DNA from: an uncultured Bacteroidales bacterium
GTDB taxonomy: Bacteria; Bacteroidota; Bacteroidia; Bacteroidales; UBA932
DNA length: 15,299 bases
Reading direction: 5' to 3'
NCBI GenBank assembly: GCA_937900465.1
Contig: CALCEJ010000085.1
Span: 1 to 15,299 of the forward strand
The notes under the pieces were generated by a model. That model was not told the origin of the DNA. It did not search any database and saw only the letters and a list, made by a program, of their open reading frames with translations. Position numbers and translations under genes: made by a program. Below are positions 1 through 7,417 of the stretch, one piece after another; the stretch's first letter is position 1; the number at the start of each line of letters is the position of its first letter.

Positions 1-140
1 GTCTCCGCGGCTGCCATGATGATAGCCTGGAGCTGCTCCATGTTGTTGAAATTGAAAGCGGGGATTGCATATCCGCCGGCAACGGCCTTTGCGAACATCT
101 CGCGGGTGTTCACAAGGCCCAGTTCTTTGTAAGATACCAT
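1..140 (-). CDS. fba: Class II fructose-bisphosphate aldolase, N-terminal fragment
   Basis: The first 46 residues are present; the gene runs off the left edge. The protein begins MVSYKELGLVNTREMF and continues through GGYAIPAFNFNNMEQLQ, the N-terminal strand and helix typical of class II (zinc-dependent) fructose-1,6-bisphosphate aldolases of Bacteroidales. The enzyme reversibly splits fructose-1,6-bisphosphate into dihydroxyacetone phosphate and glyceraldehyde-3-phosphate in the cytoplasm. The zinc-binding histidines lie beyond the edge and cannot be checked. The ATG at 138-140 is the only sensible start: it follows an A-rich leader and lies about 40 bases below a good Bacteroides-type promoter, so the gene is probably expressed independently of the beta-galactosidase gene upstream. 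The family call rests on the strong match of the N-terminus alone. Confidence 0.88.
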   Translation of the reverse strand, partial: MVSYKELGLVNTREMFAKAVAGGYAIPAFNFNNMEQLQAIIMAAAE

Positions 141-182
141 AGTTTTATTGTTGTTTTTAACTGTTCTGTCTGAAAAGCGACA

Positions 183-214
183 CAAAGATAGTCAATGTTA
201 AGGACTTGAGCAAT
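183..214 (-). promoter_or_regulatory. Bacteroides-type promoter for the aldolase gene
   Basis: On the minus strand TATCTTTG (183-190) matches the -7 consensus TAnnTTTG exactly. ATTG (211-214) sits 20 bases upstream as a -33 element. Transcription would start near 176, giving a leader of roughly 35 bases that is A-rich and has no Shine-Dalgarno sequence. The promoter lies in the 95-base gap between the beta-galactosidase stop and the aldolase start, the only non-coding stretch there. Confidence 0.7.
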
Positions 215-235
215 ACCAAATAATAGGGGTTCGGA

Positions 236-3200
236 CTAATAGTTCAGCACAGGATGTATCTCGAAGATGAACTCGCGGTCCTTCGGAACAGGGCGGTACT
301 CTTCCAGAGGCCATGCTCCCCACGAATCTTCGCCGCCGACGCCCATCTGCTCCTGGTCGATGTGAATCCAGGTAAAGCCTTCGGAGCGGTCGTTCTCGCG
401 GGCAAGGGCCTTGAGTTCGAGGGAGTGGTTCCGCGTTGCCATATCGGCTATGCTCAGAGGAAGGACGGAAGCCTCGAATGAAGGATCTCCGCCACAGAAC
501 ATAAGTCCGTTTCCACCGGCGTCAAGCACCTTCAGTACGGTAATTCCGGTATGGTTCCCGGACTCCTGGGGACGGACGTAACCGTAGTGGTACTGTTCGT
601 TGACATCCTGGACATAATGGCCCCAGAGGGCTCCGCTCATACGGTCGCGGTAGTTCTCCCACGGACCGTATCCGAGAAAATCGAGGGTACGGAACTGCCC
701 GGGCATCGCGAGGACCATTCCGTAGCGGAACATCTGGAGGGCATCCGAAGGAATCTCACCGTTTACCTTCATCGACTCCCTGACATACATCATTCCGTCT
801 CCCCATACGGTATAATCCACCGTTACGGTGATTCCCCTCACGGGCTCATAAACCGACGTGACGATGTACTGACGGAGGTCAGCCATCTCCACGGTAAAGC
901 TCTTTGCGGAAAGGTCAGGGTTCCTCCACGCGGCGAAACGCTTGTCGAATCCCGCACCGTAGTCGTTCTCGTTAAGGGCACGGTCGAAGGAAGGGACGAG
1001 GGGAGCCTTGAGGAGTTCGGAATTACCGACCTTATAGGATACCAGGGCCCCGCTCTTACGGTCAAAGACCATCTTCCAGGGAAGAGTCCTGCCGTCGAGG
1101 GCATCCTCCTTCGAGGTCATTCCGGAGAGAGAGTTCTCACGGACATCATATGTTACGGTATCGTTTGCGCAGCCGCCGTAAACGGGATGCATCCTGACGA
1201 TCTTCTGGTCCCACGATATCTCGGATCCGGCCTCCATAAGAGGTTCGGCCTTTTTCAGGTAATAATGGACCTCAACGGCTTCCGTGCACTTGTATTCCTT
1301 GATAATGTCCGCAATTCCAAGGTCCAGGGAGACTGTTTCCTGCGGGCCCGCCTTGATATTCTCGACCACCCCTGTCGCGACAGGGTCGCCGTCACGGCGG
1401 ACAATCCATATCATCCTGACGTTGGAAAGGTCACGGAAGAAGAACTCGTTCCTGACCTTGAGCGTCCAGTCGGGCTCGAAGGTCGTGAGAATGTTCCTGT
1501 GCTGGTATTTCACCTCCCAGGCGTGAGGGTGATAGCTCCTGTCGGATGCGACTATACCGTTACAGTTGAACGATCCGTCGGAAGGGTCATAGTCATTATA
1601 GTCTCCTCCGAAGGCCCATATATGGTCCGTACCTGAGTCGCTGACGGGTTTCAGGAGCGCCTGGTCCGCGAAATCCCATATAAATCCTCCCTGATAGGCG
1701 GGATACTTTCGGATGAGGTCCCAGTATTCGCGGAAATTACCTACGGAGTTTCCCATCGCGTGGGCATACTCGCACTGGATGAGAGGCCTCTCGGGATTGT
1801 TTTCGAGGTAGTACCGGCACTCCTTCACGCCGGCGTACATAGGGCAGCATATCTCGGAGAAATCCTCTTGAGAGTACTGGGCAGTATTCCCATAGCCGAA
1901 CAGAGTACCGTAATGAAGGGTCCTTTCGTAATGGACGGGACGGGAAGGGTCATACGACTTGATCCAGTCGTAGCAAGCCTTGAAGTTCGCTCCGTTTCCA
2001 GCTTCATTACCGAGACTCCATACGATTACTGAGGGGTGATTGATGTCACGCAGGACCATCCGCTGGTCCCTTTCCAGATGGGCCTTTGCAAACTGGGGGT
2101 CCTGGGCGAGGGTCACGCCGTCGCTATAGCCCATACCGTGGGATTCGATGTTTGCCTCATCTACCACATAGAAACCGTATTCATCGCACAGGTCCAGCCA
2201 GAGAGGATTGTTGGGATAGTGGCAGGTACGGACCGCATTGATATTCAGGCTCTTCATAACCCTGAGATCCTTGATCATATCTTCCTTCGAGACGATGCTG
2301 CCTTTCGTGGGCACAAGCTCGTGACGGTTCACTCCCTTTATAAGGACCGGTTTGCCGTTTATCAGAAGCTGATTTCCCCTTATCTCGGACGTTCTGAATC
2401 CGAAACGGACGGAAGTGTTCTCCACAACCTTGCCGGATTTTACGGCTTCCACGTCAAGGGTATAGAGGTTAGGGGTTTCCGCAGTCCAGAGGGCCGCAGA
2501 CGCGACCTTGGACTTCGCTGATGCGACACCGCCCTTTACGGGGACGCTCAGCCCGAGAACCTCATTTCCGGAAGCATCCCTGACGGTAAAGTTGACACTT
2601 CTCACTGCCGGCGTTACGACGGCTTTGAGGGAGATATTTCCGTACATATCGGCCACGACGTTGACATCTTCGAGACGGTCTTTCGGACGCGCGGCGATAT
2701 ACATATCGCGGGAAATTCCGGTAAAACGCCAGCAGTCCTGGTCCTCAAGATATGTACCGTCACACCAGCGGATAATCTCCATCGCTATGACATTCAGGCC
2801 CGGTTTTACGAACTTCGTGATATCGAAACGGGCTTCCAGGCGGCTGTCCTCGCTGTATCCTGCGAATTTCCCGTTAATCCATACTTTCACGTTGGAGGAA
2901 GCCGCGCCTACAACGAGGAAAGTCTCCATTCCCTTCCAGTTTGCAGGGATTTCGAATACACGGCGGTATGCCCCGGCATAGTTGTGCTCCGATGCAGGGA
3001 CGGGAGGATTGTTCCCGTAGTGGCCCCTCCAGGGATATCCGATGTTCAGGTACAGGGGATCCACATAGCCTTCAAGCTCCCACAGCCCAGGAACGGGGAT
3101 GGTCCCCCAGGAAGAATCGTCGTAGTTTACCTTTTCAAAATCCTTGACGCGGTTTTCCGCATCTTCTGAAAAACGGAATTTCCATATTCCGTCAAGGGAA

Positions 3201-3358
3201 AGCGTCGCCTGCTGGGCCGTCTCGAAGGAGGCCCTCATCGGGAGACGGTTGATTGCATTCACGGACGGATCCTTCCACGGTTCGACGGCAACTTTTGCCG
3301 CGAGGGGAAACACAGTCGAAACAAGGAGCAGGGCAAGGCTGCAAATGGTCTTTCTCAT
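236..3358 (-). CDS. Secreted GH2 beta-galactosidase, LacZ type (1,040 aa)
   Basis: Hydrolyses terminal beta-galactosides (retaining mechanism), probably in the periplasm. The N-terminus MRKTICSLALLLVSTVFPLA is a Sec signal peptide without a lipobox. Domain order: jelly-roll sugar-binding domain (about 50-225), Ig-like domain (about 230-325), TIM barrel (about 327-615), then the C-terminal beta-sandwich domains of long LacZ enzymes (about 630-715 and 745-1035). Visible motifs are NRHEL (344-348), the acid/base Glu452 in SLGNEAGNG, and the nucleophile Glu530 in QCEYAHAMGNS. Length fits the family. The start lies 9 bases below the stop of the LytTR gene and no promoter is visible between them, so the two are probably cotranscribed. 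Galactosidase specificity follows from the full-length LacZ architecture; other GH2 activities cannot be excluded. Confidence 0.93.
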   Translation of the reverse strand: MRKTICSLALLLVSTVFPLAAKVAVEPWKDPSVNAINRLPMRASFETAQQATLSLDGIWKFRFSEDAENRVKDFEKVNYDDSSWGTIPVPGLWELEGYVDPLYLNIGYPWRGHYGNNPPVPASEHNYAGAYRRVFEIPANWKGMETFLVVGAASSNVKVWINGKFAGYSEDSRLEARFDITKFVKPGLNVIAMEIIRWCDGTYLEDQDCWRFTGISRDMYIAARPKDRLEDVNVVADMYGNISLKAVVTPAVRSVNFTVRDASGNEVLGLSVPVKGGVASAKSKVASAALWTAETPNLYTLDVEAVKSGKVVENTSVRFGFRTSEIRGNQLLINGKPVLIKGVNRHELVPTKGSIVSKEDMIKDLRVMKSLNINAVRTCHYPNNPLWLDLCDEYGFYVVDEANIESHGMGYSDGVTLAQDPQFAKAHLERDQRMVLRDINHPSVIVWSLGNEAGNGANFKACYDWIKSYDPSRPVHYERTLHYGTLFGYGNTAQYSQEDFSEICCPMYAGVKECRYYLENNPERPLIQCEYAHAMGNSVGNFREYWDLIRKYPAYQGGFIWDFADQALLKPVSDSGTDHIWAFGGDYNDYDPSDGSFNCNGIVASDRSYHPHAWEVKYQHRNILTTFEPDWTLKVRNEFFFRDLSNVRMIWIVRRDGDPVATGVVENIKAGPQETVSLDLGIADIIKEYKCTEAVEVHYYLKKAEPLMEAGSEISWDQKIVRMHPVYGGCANDTVTYDVRENSLSGMTSKEDALDGRTLPWKMVFDRKSGALVSYKVGNSELLKAPLVPSFDRALNENDYGAGFDKRFAAWRNPDLSAKSFTVEMADLRQYIVTSVYEPVRGITVTVDYTVWGDGMMYVRESMKVNGEIPSDALQMFRYGMVLAMPGQFRTLDFLGYGPWENYRDRMSGALWGHYVQDVNEQYHYGYVRPQESGNHTGITVLKVLDAGGNGLMFCGGDPSFEASVLPLSIADMATRNHSLELKALARENDRSEGFTWIHIDQEQMGVGGEDSWGAWPLEEYRPVPKDREFIFEIHPVLNY

Positions 3359-3367
3359 GGTTTAGTG

Positions 3368-4174
3368 TTACAGTAGTGATGCTAGTGAGTCGTAATAAGT
3401 CTTGGAAATGGGGATGTTCTCCTCCCCGGGCACGTCAAGGCACGCCACGGCGTTGCCGCCGTCCTTCTTCAGGAGGGAAACGTGGGCCGGATTGATATAA
3501 TATGAGCGGTGGCAGCGGAGAAGTCCGTGACGGAGCAGATTGTCTTCCAGGGCGCTCATCGAGGAACGGAGATTGAACTTCCGGACCCTCCCGCCGTCAA
3601 GATAGAAAATATTGACATAGTTCTCTTCCGCGGCGATGTACAATACGGCGTCGGAAGATATGATGATCCGCAGGCGGCGGTTTTCGTCGTAGAAACGGAT
3701 AAGCGTCGCTTCATCGGTTACTGCGGCTGAGTTCTGGTGAGAAAGGACATATATCTGGATGCCCATCGTAATGACGGTATAAGGAATGAGCATCACTGAG
3801 CCGAAATACAGGATGCAGCGTGTCATCACGGTGAAGTAAGGCAGAACGTCCCGGAGCATAATCCCGAGGAGAATGGACAGGAACAGGCACGCGATGACAA
3901 TTTCGCAGACGCACCAGAGAATATACTGGGGCCATTTCATCCGGAGATGATTCCTGAGAATGAAAAGAAGCATCCTCGACAGGGCGAGGGATGCGCAGCT
4001 TATGATAGCCACAATGGGAAAAACCAGGGAGAAGGCTCCGGTCCCGGAGGAGATGAAGGCCGAAATGTCGTAGGGATCCGCCAGGAGGATTGTCGCCATC
4101 TGTGAGATGGGGACCACAACGAAGTACAGCAAGTTTGCTGTCATTCCGCTGAAGAACTTGGATACCGGTTTCAT
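3368..4174 (-). CDS. Membrane-anchored LytTR-domain transcription regulator (268 aa)
   Basis: The N-terminal half has about four hydrophobic segments (roughly 14-32, 47-73, 83-107, 118-145). The C-terminal half (about 165-268) is a LytTR DNA-binding domain: AAEENYVNIFYLDGG, then RSSMSALEDNLL, then LLRCHRSYYINPAHVSLLKKD, and finally IPISKTYYDSL. LytTR domains bind DNA through a beta-fold; in Bacteroidota many are fused directly to membrane helices, without a phosphoreceiver domain, and act as one-component regulators or with unknown partners. No receiver or kinase domain is visible here. It lies 9 bases upstream of the beta-galactosidase gene, so that enzyme and perhaps the GH3 operon are plausible targets (inference). 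Its promoter region contains several repeats that may be its own binding sites. The signal it senses is unknown. Confidence 0.85.
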   Translation of the reverse strand: MKPVSKFFSGMTANLLYFVVVPISQMATILLADPYDISAFISSGTGAFSLVFPIVAIISCASLALSRMLLFILRNHLRMKWPQYILWCVCEIVIACLFLSILLGIMLRDVLPYFTVMTRCILYFGSVMLIPYTVITMGIQIYVLSHQNSAAVTDEATLIRFYDENRRLRIIISSDAVLYIAAEENYVNIFYLDGGRVRKFNLRSSMSALEDNLLRHGLLRCHRSYYINPAHVSLLKKDGGNAVACLDVPGEENIPISKTYYDSLASLL

Positions 4175-4176
4175 TC

Positions 4177-4196
4177 GTCACATTTTTTACTGTGAC
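4177..4196. repeat. Inverted repeat between the -7 box and the start of the LytTR gene
   Basis: GTCACA, 8 bases, TGTGAC. The arms are exact 6-mers. The right arm touches the -7 element and the left arm ends 2 bases from the start codon, so it could be an operator over the transcription start or a small hairpin near the start of the mRNA. It is not followed by a T-run on the minus strand, so it is not an intrinsic terminator. Confidence 0.45.
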
Positions 4197-4228
4197 AAAT
4201 ATAATGAATATTATTCATTCGTCCCAAT
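4196..4228 (-). promoter_or_regulatory. Promoter of the LytTR/beta-galactosidase unit
   Basis: On the minus strand TATATTTG (4196-4203) matches TAnnTTTG exactly; ATTG (4225-4228) lies 21 bases upstream as a -33 element. Both sit over the end of the DUF4886 coding sequence, so this promoter would restart transcription inside the longer operon. The predicted transcription start, near 4189, leaves a very short leader. The spacer is filled by a 17-base palindrome, described separately. Confidence 0.6.
4203..4219. repeat. 17-base perfect palindrome in the LytTR promoter spacer
   Basis: AATGAATA-T-TATTCATT has two exact 8-base arms around one central base. It abuts the -7 element (sharing one base) and covers the stop codon of the DUF4886 gene. 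The position, between -33 and -7, is a classic place for a repressor or activator site. It is AT-rich, so chance cannot be ruled out. Confidence 0.5.
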
Positions 4229-5068
4229 TCCGGGGATTTGGTCCCAGACCGTCACATCGAAAGGATTCTGGGCGGCATTATGGGCGCAGACACGGCAAAT
4301 GACAGCAACGTCCTCTGTCACATCCTCCGGCTTCCAGGTTACGGCTCTACTGTCGATTCCGGTAAGGCTTTCAAACCACGTCAGGGCCGCAGTATAACGC
4401 CCGTACGTAAGTTCGAGATGGTATCCGTCACGGGTAAGGCTGTCTCCGAGGGAAGAAGCCCTTGCATTCTGTACCGCCGTCCCGGCAGGGATAAAAACCT
4501 TCAGAGCCTTGTTATCCGCCATCACCCGCTTCCCGGCACTGATTATCGCCCGATACATAGTCATCTGGTCAGACCCGTAACGCGGGAAGTCTCCGTGGTC
4601 GGAATCCCCCTGATATGCCCACGTCGAATGCCACATCAGTTTTGCTCCGGGGACATACTCCCGTACAAGACGTATCACCTCCGGGACAGTATCATAGGAC
4701 TCATATTCCCCGGAAAGGCCGCTTACCTGCTGCAATGAGACGTTGGTCCATTTCTCATCCCCGAACGCTTCTGACAGCCGGCACGGCTCAGTCTCCGTCA
4801 TCACTCCGCCCACGATTTTGCGATAGCGGTACGCAGGAGCATCAGTTCTCAGGTTTTCGAGGTGACGCTCCAAAGAGCAGCCCCCGATATAAAGGTTCCC
4901 GACAACCATATCGACACCCGCAGAGTTCGCAATCTCCCAGAGGTTCTGCTCTATCGCATCCATTGAAAAACTGTTACCTACGGCAAGGACGCGAATGGGC
5001 TCAGAGGGCCTTGGAGTGCAGGAAAGTATCAAAAGTGAAAAGAGAGCGGCAGGTAGAAATCTATTCAT
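4211..5068 (-). CDS. DUF4886 SGNH-like lipoprotein, putative esterase (285 aa)
   Basis: Recognised as DUF4886, a family with an SGNH-hydrolase-like fold common in Bacteroidota carbohydrate loci and often proposed to deacylate glycans. The start is set at 5066-5068 because the protein then begins MNRFLPAALFSLLILSC, a lipoprotein signal with Cys17; a longer in-frame reading from 5170 would put a 34-residue non-signal extension in front and overlap the small lipoprotein gene almost fully. Motifs: VGNSFS (30-35) as block I with candidate nucleophile Ser33, the GGCS turn (62-65), IPAGTA (193-198), and DGYHLELTYGRY (214-225) with Asp214 and His217 as candidate catalytic partners. No acidic residues follow Cys17, so surface export is not suggested. 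The start overlaps the preceding stop by 8 bases, pointing to coupled translation. The substrate is unknown. Confidence 0.85.
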   Translation of the reverse strand: MNRFLPAALFSLLILSCTPRPSEPIRVLAVGNSFSMDAIEQNLWEIANSAGVDMVVGNLYIGGCSLERHLENLRTDAPAYRYRKIVGGVMTETEPCRLSEAFGDEKWTNVSLQQVSGLSGEYESYDTVPEVIRLVREYVPGAKLMWHSTWAYQGDSDHGDFPRYGSDQMTMYRAIISAGKRVMADNKALKVFIPAGTAVQNARASSLGDSLTRDGYHLELTYGRYTAALTWFESLTGIDSRAVTWKPEDVTEDVAVICRVCAHNAAQNPFDVTVWDQIPGIGTNE

Positions 5069-5189
5069 AGGTAAATCCGAGTTTTTCGAGAAGCGCCTCA
5101 TCCTCTGCCGTAAGGACAAAGCCTCCGGGACTTTTACAGGAGAGGGCGGCGACAAGAAGGGCCGATGCAAGTATGAGAAGCTTTTTCAT
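5061..5189 (-). CDS. Small lipoprotein, 42 aa, translationally coupled to both neighbours
   Basis: A short reading frame that encodes MKKLLILASALLVAALSC (a complete lipoprotein signal peptide, Cys18) followed by only 24 residues: KSPGG, then an acidic, helix-prone tail with TAEDEALLEKLGF, ending in YE. Its ATG overlaps the GH3 stop (ATGA, 5186-5189), and its own stop overlaps the start of the DUF4886 gene (ATGAATAG, 5061-5068). Tight packing on both sides and a good signal peptide argue that it is translated. I do not recognise a family. It may be a real small lipoprotein, a leader-like coupling peptide, or the remnant of a longer lipoprotein gene; the frame after the stop shows no continuation. 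Confidence 0.65.
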   Translation of the reverse strand: MKKLLILASALLVAALSCKSPGGFVLTAEDEALLEKLGFTYE

Positions 5190-7411
5190 CGGTAGCTGAA
5201 TCCTGCGACGTTTCCGGTTGAGCTGTCAGGACCGATCCAGACATTGAACCCGCCGGGTTCCGCTCCCCAAGTCATATCCTGACGGTAGAAGGAAAGGGTT
5301 TCCGCGTCAATGTAGAACTCTACGGTCCGGGCCTCTCCGGGGGCAAGGGTGATACGTTCGAAGCCCTTAAGCTGACGGACCGGACGCGTGACGGAGCCCA
5401 CAAGGTCACGGATATACATCTGGACAGTTTCAGTCCCTTCACGGGGACCCTTGTTCGTAACGGTTACAGCTGCCGTAATGCCACTGTCTCCAGTGAATGA
5501 ATCAGCGGAAAGGGCGACGGGAGAATAATCGAAACTTGTATAGCTGAGTCCGTATCCGAAGGGGTACAGAGGGGTGTTGGGGCTGTCCAGATAGCGGGAT
5601 TCGTATTTCGCTTCCGGATGGACATAAGGGCGCCCGGTATTCTTCGCATAGTGATATAGCGGAACCTGACCGAGGTTTCTCGGGAAGGTAACGCTGAGCC
5701 TTCCGGAAGGGTTGACGTCCCCGAACAGGACGTCTGCGACGGCATATCCGCCCATAGTACCGGGATACCAGGCTTCGAGGATGGCACCGGCAAGTTCAGA
5801 CTCTTCGGAAAGGTCAAGGGGACGGCCGTTCATCAGCACGACGGTAACAGGTTTCCCGAGGGCGGCGATACGGCGGAGAAGCTCTGTCTGGACACCGGGG
5901 ACCTTGATCGAAGTACGGCTTGCAGCCTCTCCGGTCCACTGGCAGTCCTCGCCAATCACCATCACGACCTGCTTTGCCAGGATTGCCGCGGCTATTGCAC
6001 CGGCAAAACCGGACCTGTCGTCCGAAAGTTCATCGCATCCACGGGCATAAATAACGTTCTTCTCCCCTACCTTTTCCCGGATAGCTCCGAGGATGGTACG
6101 AGGAATATGCTGAACCTCACCGGCTCCCCTCCACGACCCCAGGAGGTCATCGGCGGAATCCGCCAGGGCGCCGATAACGGCGATTTTCCCTTCGGTTTTA
6201 AGGGGAAGCACGCCGTCATTTTTCAGAAGGACCATACTTTCAGCGGAAAGCTTCCTTGCAAAGCGGAGATTCTCCTCCGTAAGAGTAAGTTCCTTCTCAC
6301 GCTCAGGACTGCAGTAACGGTAAGGATCGTCGAAAAGGCCCAGGGCGGCTTTCACGTTGAGGATGCGGCGAACCGCGTCATCGACTGTCTTCATGGAAAC
6401 CTCTCCGCTTTCCACCTGCTCCTTGAGGTAGTTCAGGAAGGATGCGCTCTGCATATCCATATCGATTCCTGCATTGACGGCGAGGCGTCCGGCATCGGCC
6501 TCATCCTCAGCATAGCCGTGGCAGACCATCTCGTTGATTCCGGTGTAGTCCGTCACTACAAAGCCCTGGAAGCCCCACTCATCACGGAGAATGTCCTGCA
6601 TAAGGTGCTTGTTAGCCGTAGCGGGAACTCCGTCAAGTTCATTGAAAGAAGCCATCACGCTAAGTGCTCCGGCGTCTATCGCAGCCTTGTAGGGAGGGAG
6701 ATAGAATTCGCGGAGCCAGCGCTCGGACATATCCACGGTGTTGTAGTCACGGCCGGCCTGAGGCGCACCGTAAGCCGCATAGTGCTTTACGCAGGCAAGC
6801 AAGGTGAGAGGGTCTGAAAGGTCCTTCCCCTGGTAGCCTTCAGTCATTGCGGCAGCAATCAGCGAACCCAGATACGGATCCTCTCCGGCACCCTCACTGA
6901 TCCTGCCCCAGCGAGGCTCGACACTGATATCGCACATAGGCGAATAAGTCCAATGAAGGCCCGCGGCGGCGGCTTCCCTTGCAGCGATGACGGCGGATTC
7001 ACGGACAGCGTCGATATCCCAGCTGCAGGAGATTCCGAGGTTGACAGGGAAAATGGTCCTGAACCCGTGAATTACATCATATCCGAACAGCAGCGGGATT
7101 CCGAGCCGGGTTTCATTCACGGCAATTTCCTGCATCTTCCGTGTATAATCTGCCGTATAGGCGTTGAAGATGTTTCCACAGCGTCCTCGGCGGATATCTT
7201 CCAGATACCCCTCGCGGATGGACGGTCCCGTAACTGACCAGTCGCTCGTGAGAAGGACCATCTGGCCTATCTTCTCTTCGAGAGTCATCACCTTCAGAAG
7301 GGAGTCGACTTTTGGAAATGAGAGTGTTTTACCGGTAGTGGTTTTAGGAGAATTGCAGCTCGCAGCCAGAAGGAGGCCTGCGGCAAAGAGGAGGAGGTGT
7401 CTTCTTCTCAT
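5186..7411 (-). CDS. bglX: GH3 beta-glucosidase lipoprotein (741 aa)
   Basis: A retaining beta-glucosidase/xylosidase of family GH3. The N-terminus MRRRHLLLFAAGLLLAASC is a lipoprotein signal with Cys19. Domains: GH3 N-terminal barrel (about 40-365), GH3 C-terminal alpha/beta domain (about 393-625), and a fibronectin type III-like domain (about 645-725). Visible motifs are Lys209-His210 in the substrate-binding loop, nucleophile Asp288 in GFVVTDYTG, and acid/base Glu495 in TGEAASRTSI, as in BglX. PFGYGLSYT (617-625) is the family's usual sequence before the C-terminal domain. Length is typical. The gene starts 6 bases below the stop of the small secreted protein and its stop overlaps the 42-residue lipoprotein, so it belongs to one operon. 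Likely acts on oligosaccharides in the periplasm; the exact linkage cannot be read from sequence. Confidence 0.94.
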   Translation of the reverse strand: MRRRHLLLFAAGLLLAASCNSPKTTTGKTLSFPKVDSLLKVMTLEEKIGQMVLLTSDWSVTGPSIREGYLEDIRRGRCGNIFNAYTADYTRKMQEIAVNETRLGIPLLFGYDVIHGFRTIFPVNLGISCSWDIDAVRESAVIAAREAAAAGLHWTYSPMCDISVEPRWGRISEGAGEDPYLGSLIAAAMTEGYQGKDLSDPLTLLACVKHYAAYGAPQAGRDYNTVDMSERWLREFYLPPYKAAIDAGALSVMASFNELDGVPATANKHLMQDILRDEWGFQGFVVTDYTGINEMVCHGYAEDEADAGRLAVNAGIDMDMQSASFLNYLKEQVESGEVSMKTVDDAVRRILNVKAALGLFDDPYRYCSPEREKELTLTEENLRFARKLSAESMVLLKNDGVLPLKTEGKIAVIGALADSADDLLGSWRGAGEVQHIPRTILGAIREKVGEKNVIYARGCDELSDDRSGFAGAIAAAILAKQVVMVIGEDCQWTGEAASRTSIKVPGVQTELLRRIAALGKPVTVVLMNGRPLDLSEESELAGAILEAWYPGTMGGYAVADVLFGDVNPSGRLSVTFPRNLGQVPLYHYAKNTGRPYVHPEAKYESRYLDSPNTPLYPFGYGLSYTSFDYSPVALSADSFTGDSGITAAVTVTNKGPREGTETVQMYIRDLVGSVTRPVRQLKGFERITLAPGEARTVEFYIDAETLSFYRQDMTWGAEPGGFNVWIGPDSSTGNVAGFSYR

Positions 7412-7417
7412 TGGTTA

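Larger units (their letters stand above)
4170..4223. repeat. 10-base direct repeat flanking the LytTR promoter
   Basis: TTCATTCGTC occurs at 4170-4179 and again at 4214-4223, 44 bases apart start to start, about four helical turns. Read on the minus strand it is GACGAATGAA; one copy holds the start codon of the LytTR gene, the other encodes the last residues of the DUF4886 protein. LytTR proteins are known to bind paired direct repeats, though usually spaced about two turns, so a role as binding site is only a suggestion. Confidence 0.35.

Noticed and set aside
551..1636. A 361-codon plus-strand open frame opposite the beta-galactosidase gene
   Set aside because: It lies wholly antisense to conserved GH2 coding sequence, has no family resemblance, and is explained by C/G-ending codons leaving the opposite strand free of stops.
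5069..5170. A longer start for the DUF4886 protein at 5170
   Set aside because: It would add 34 residues without signal character in front of a perfect lipoprotein signal peptide and would overlap most of the small lipoprotein gene.
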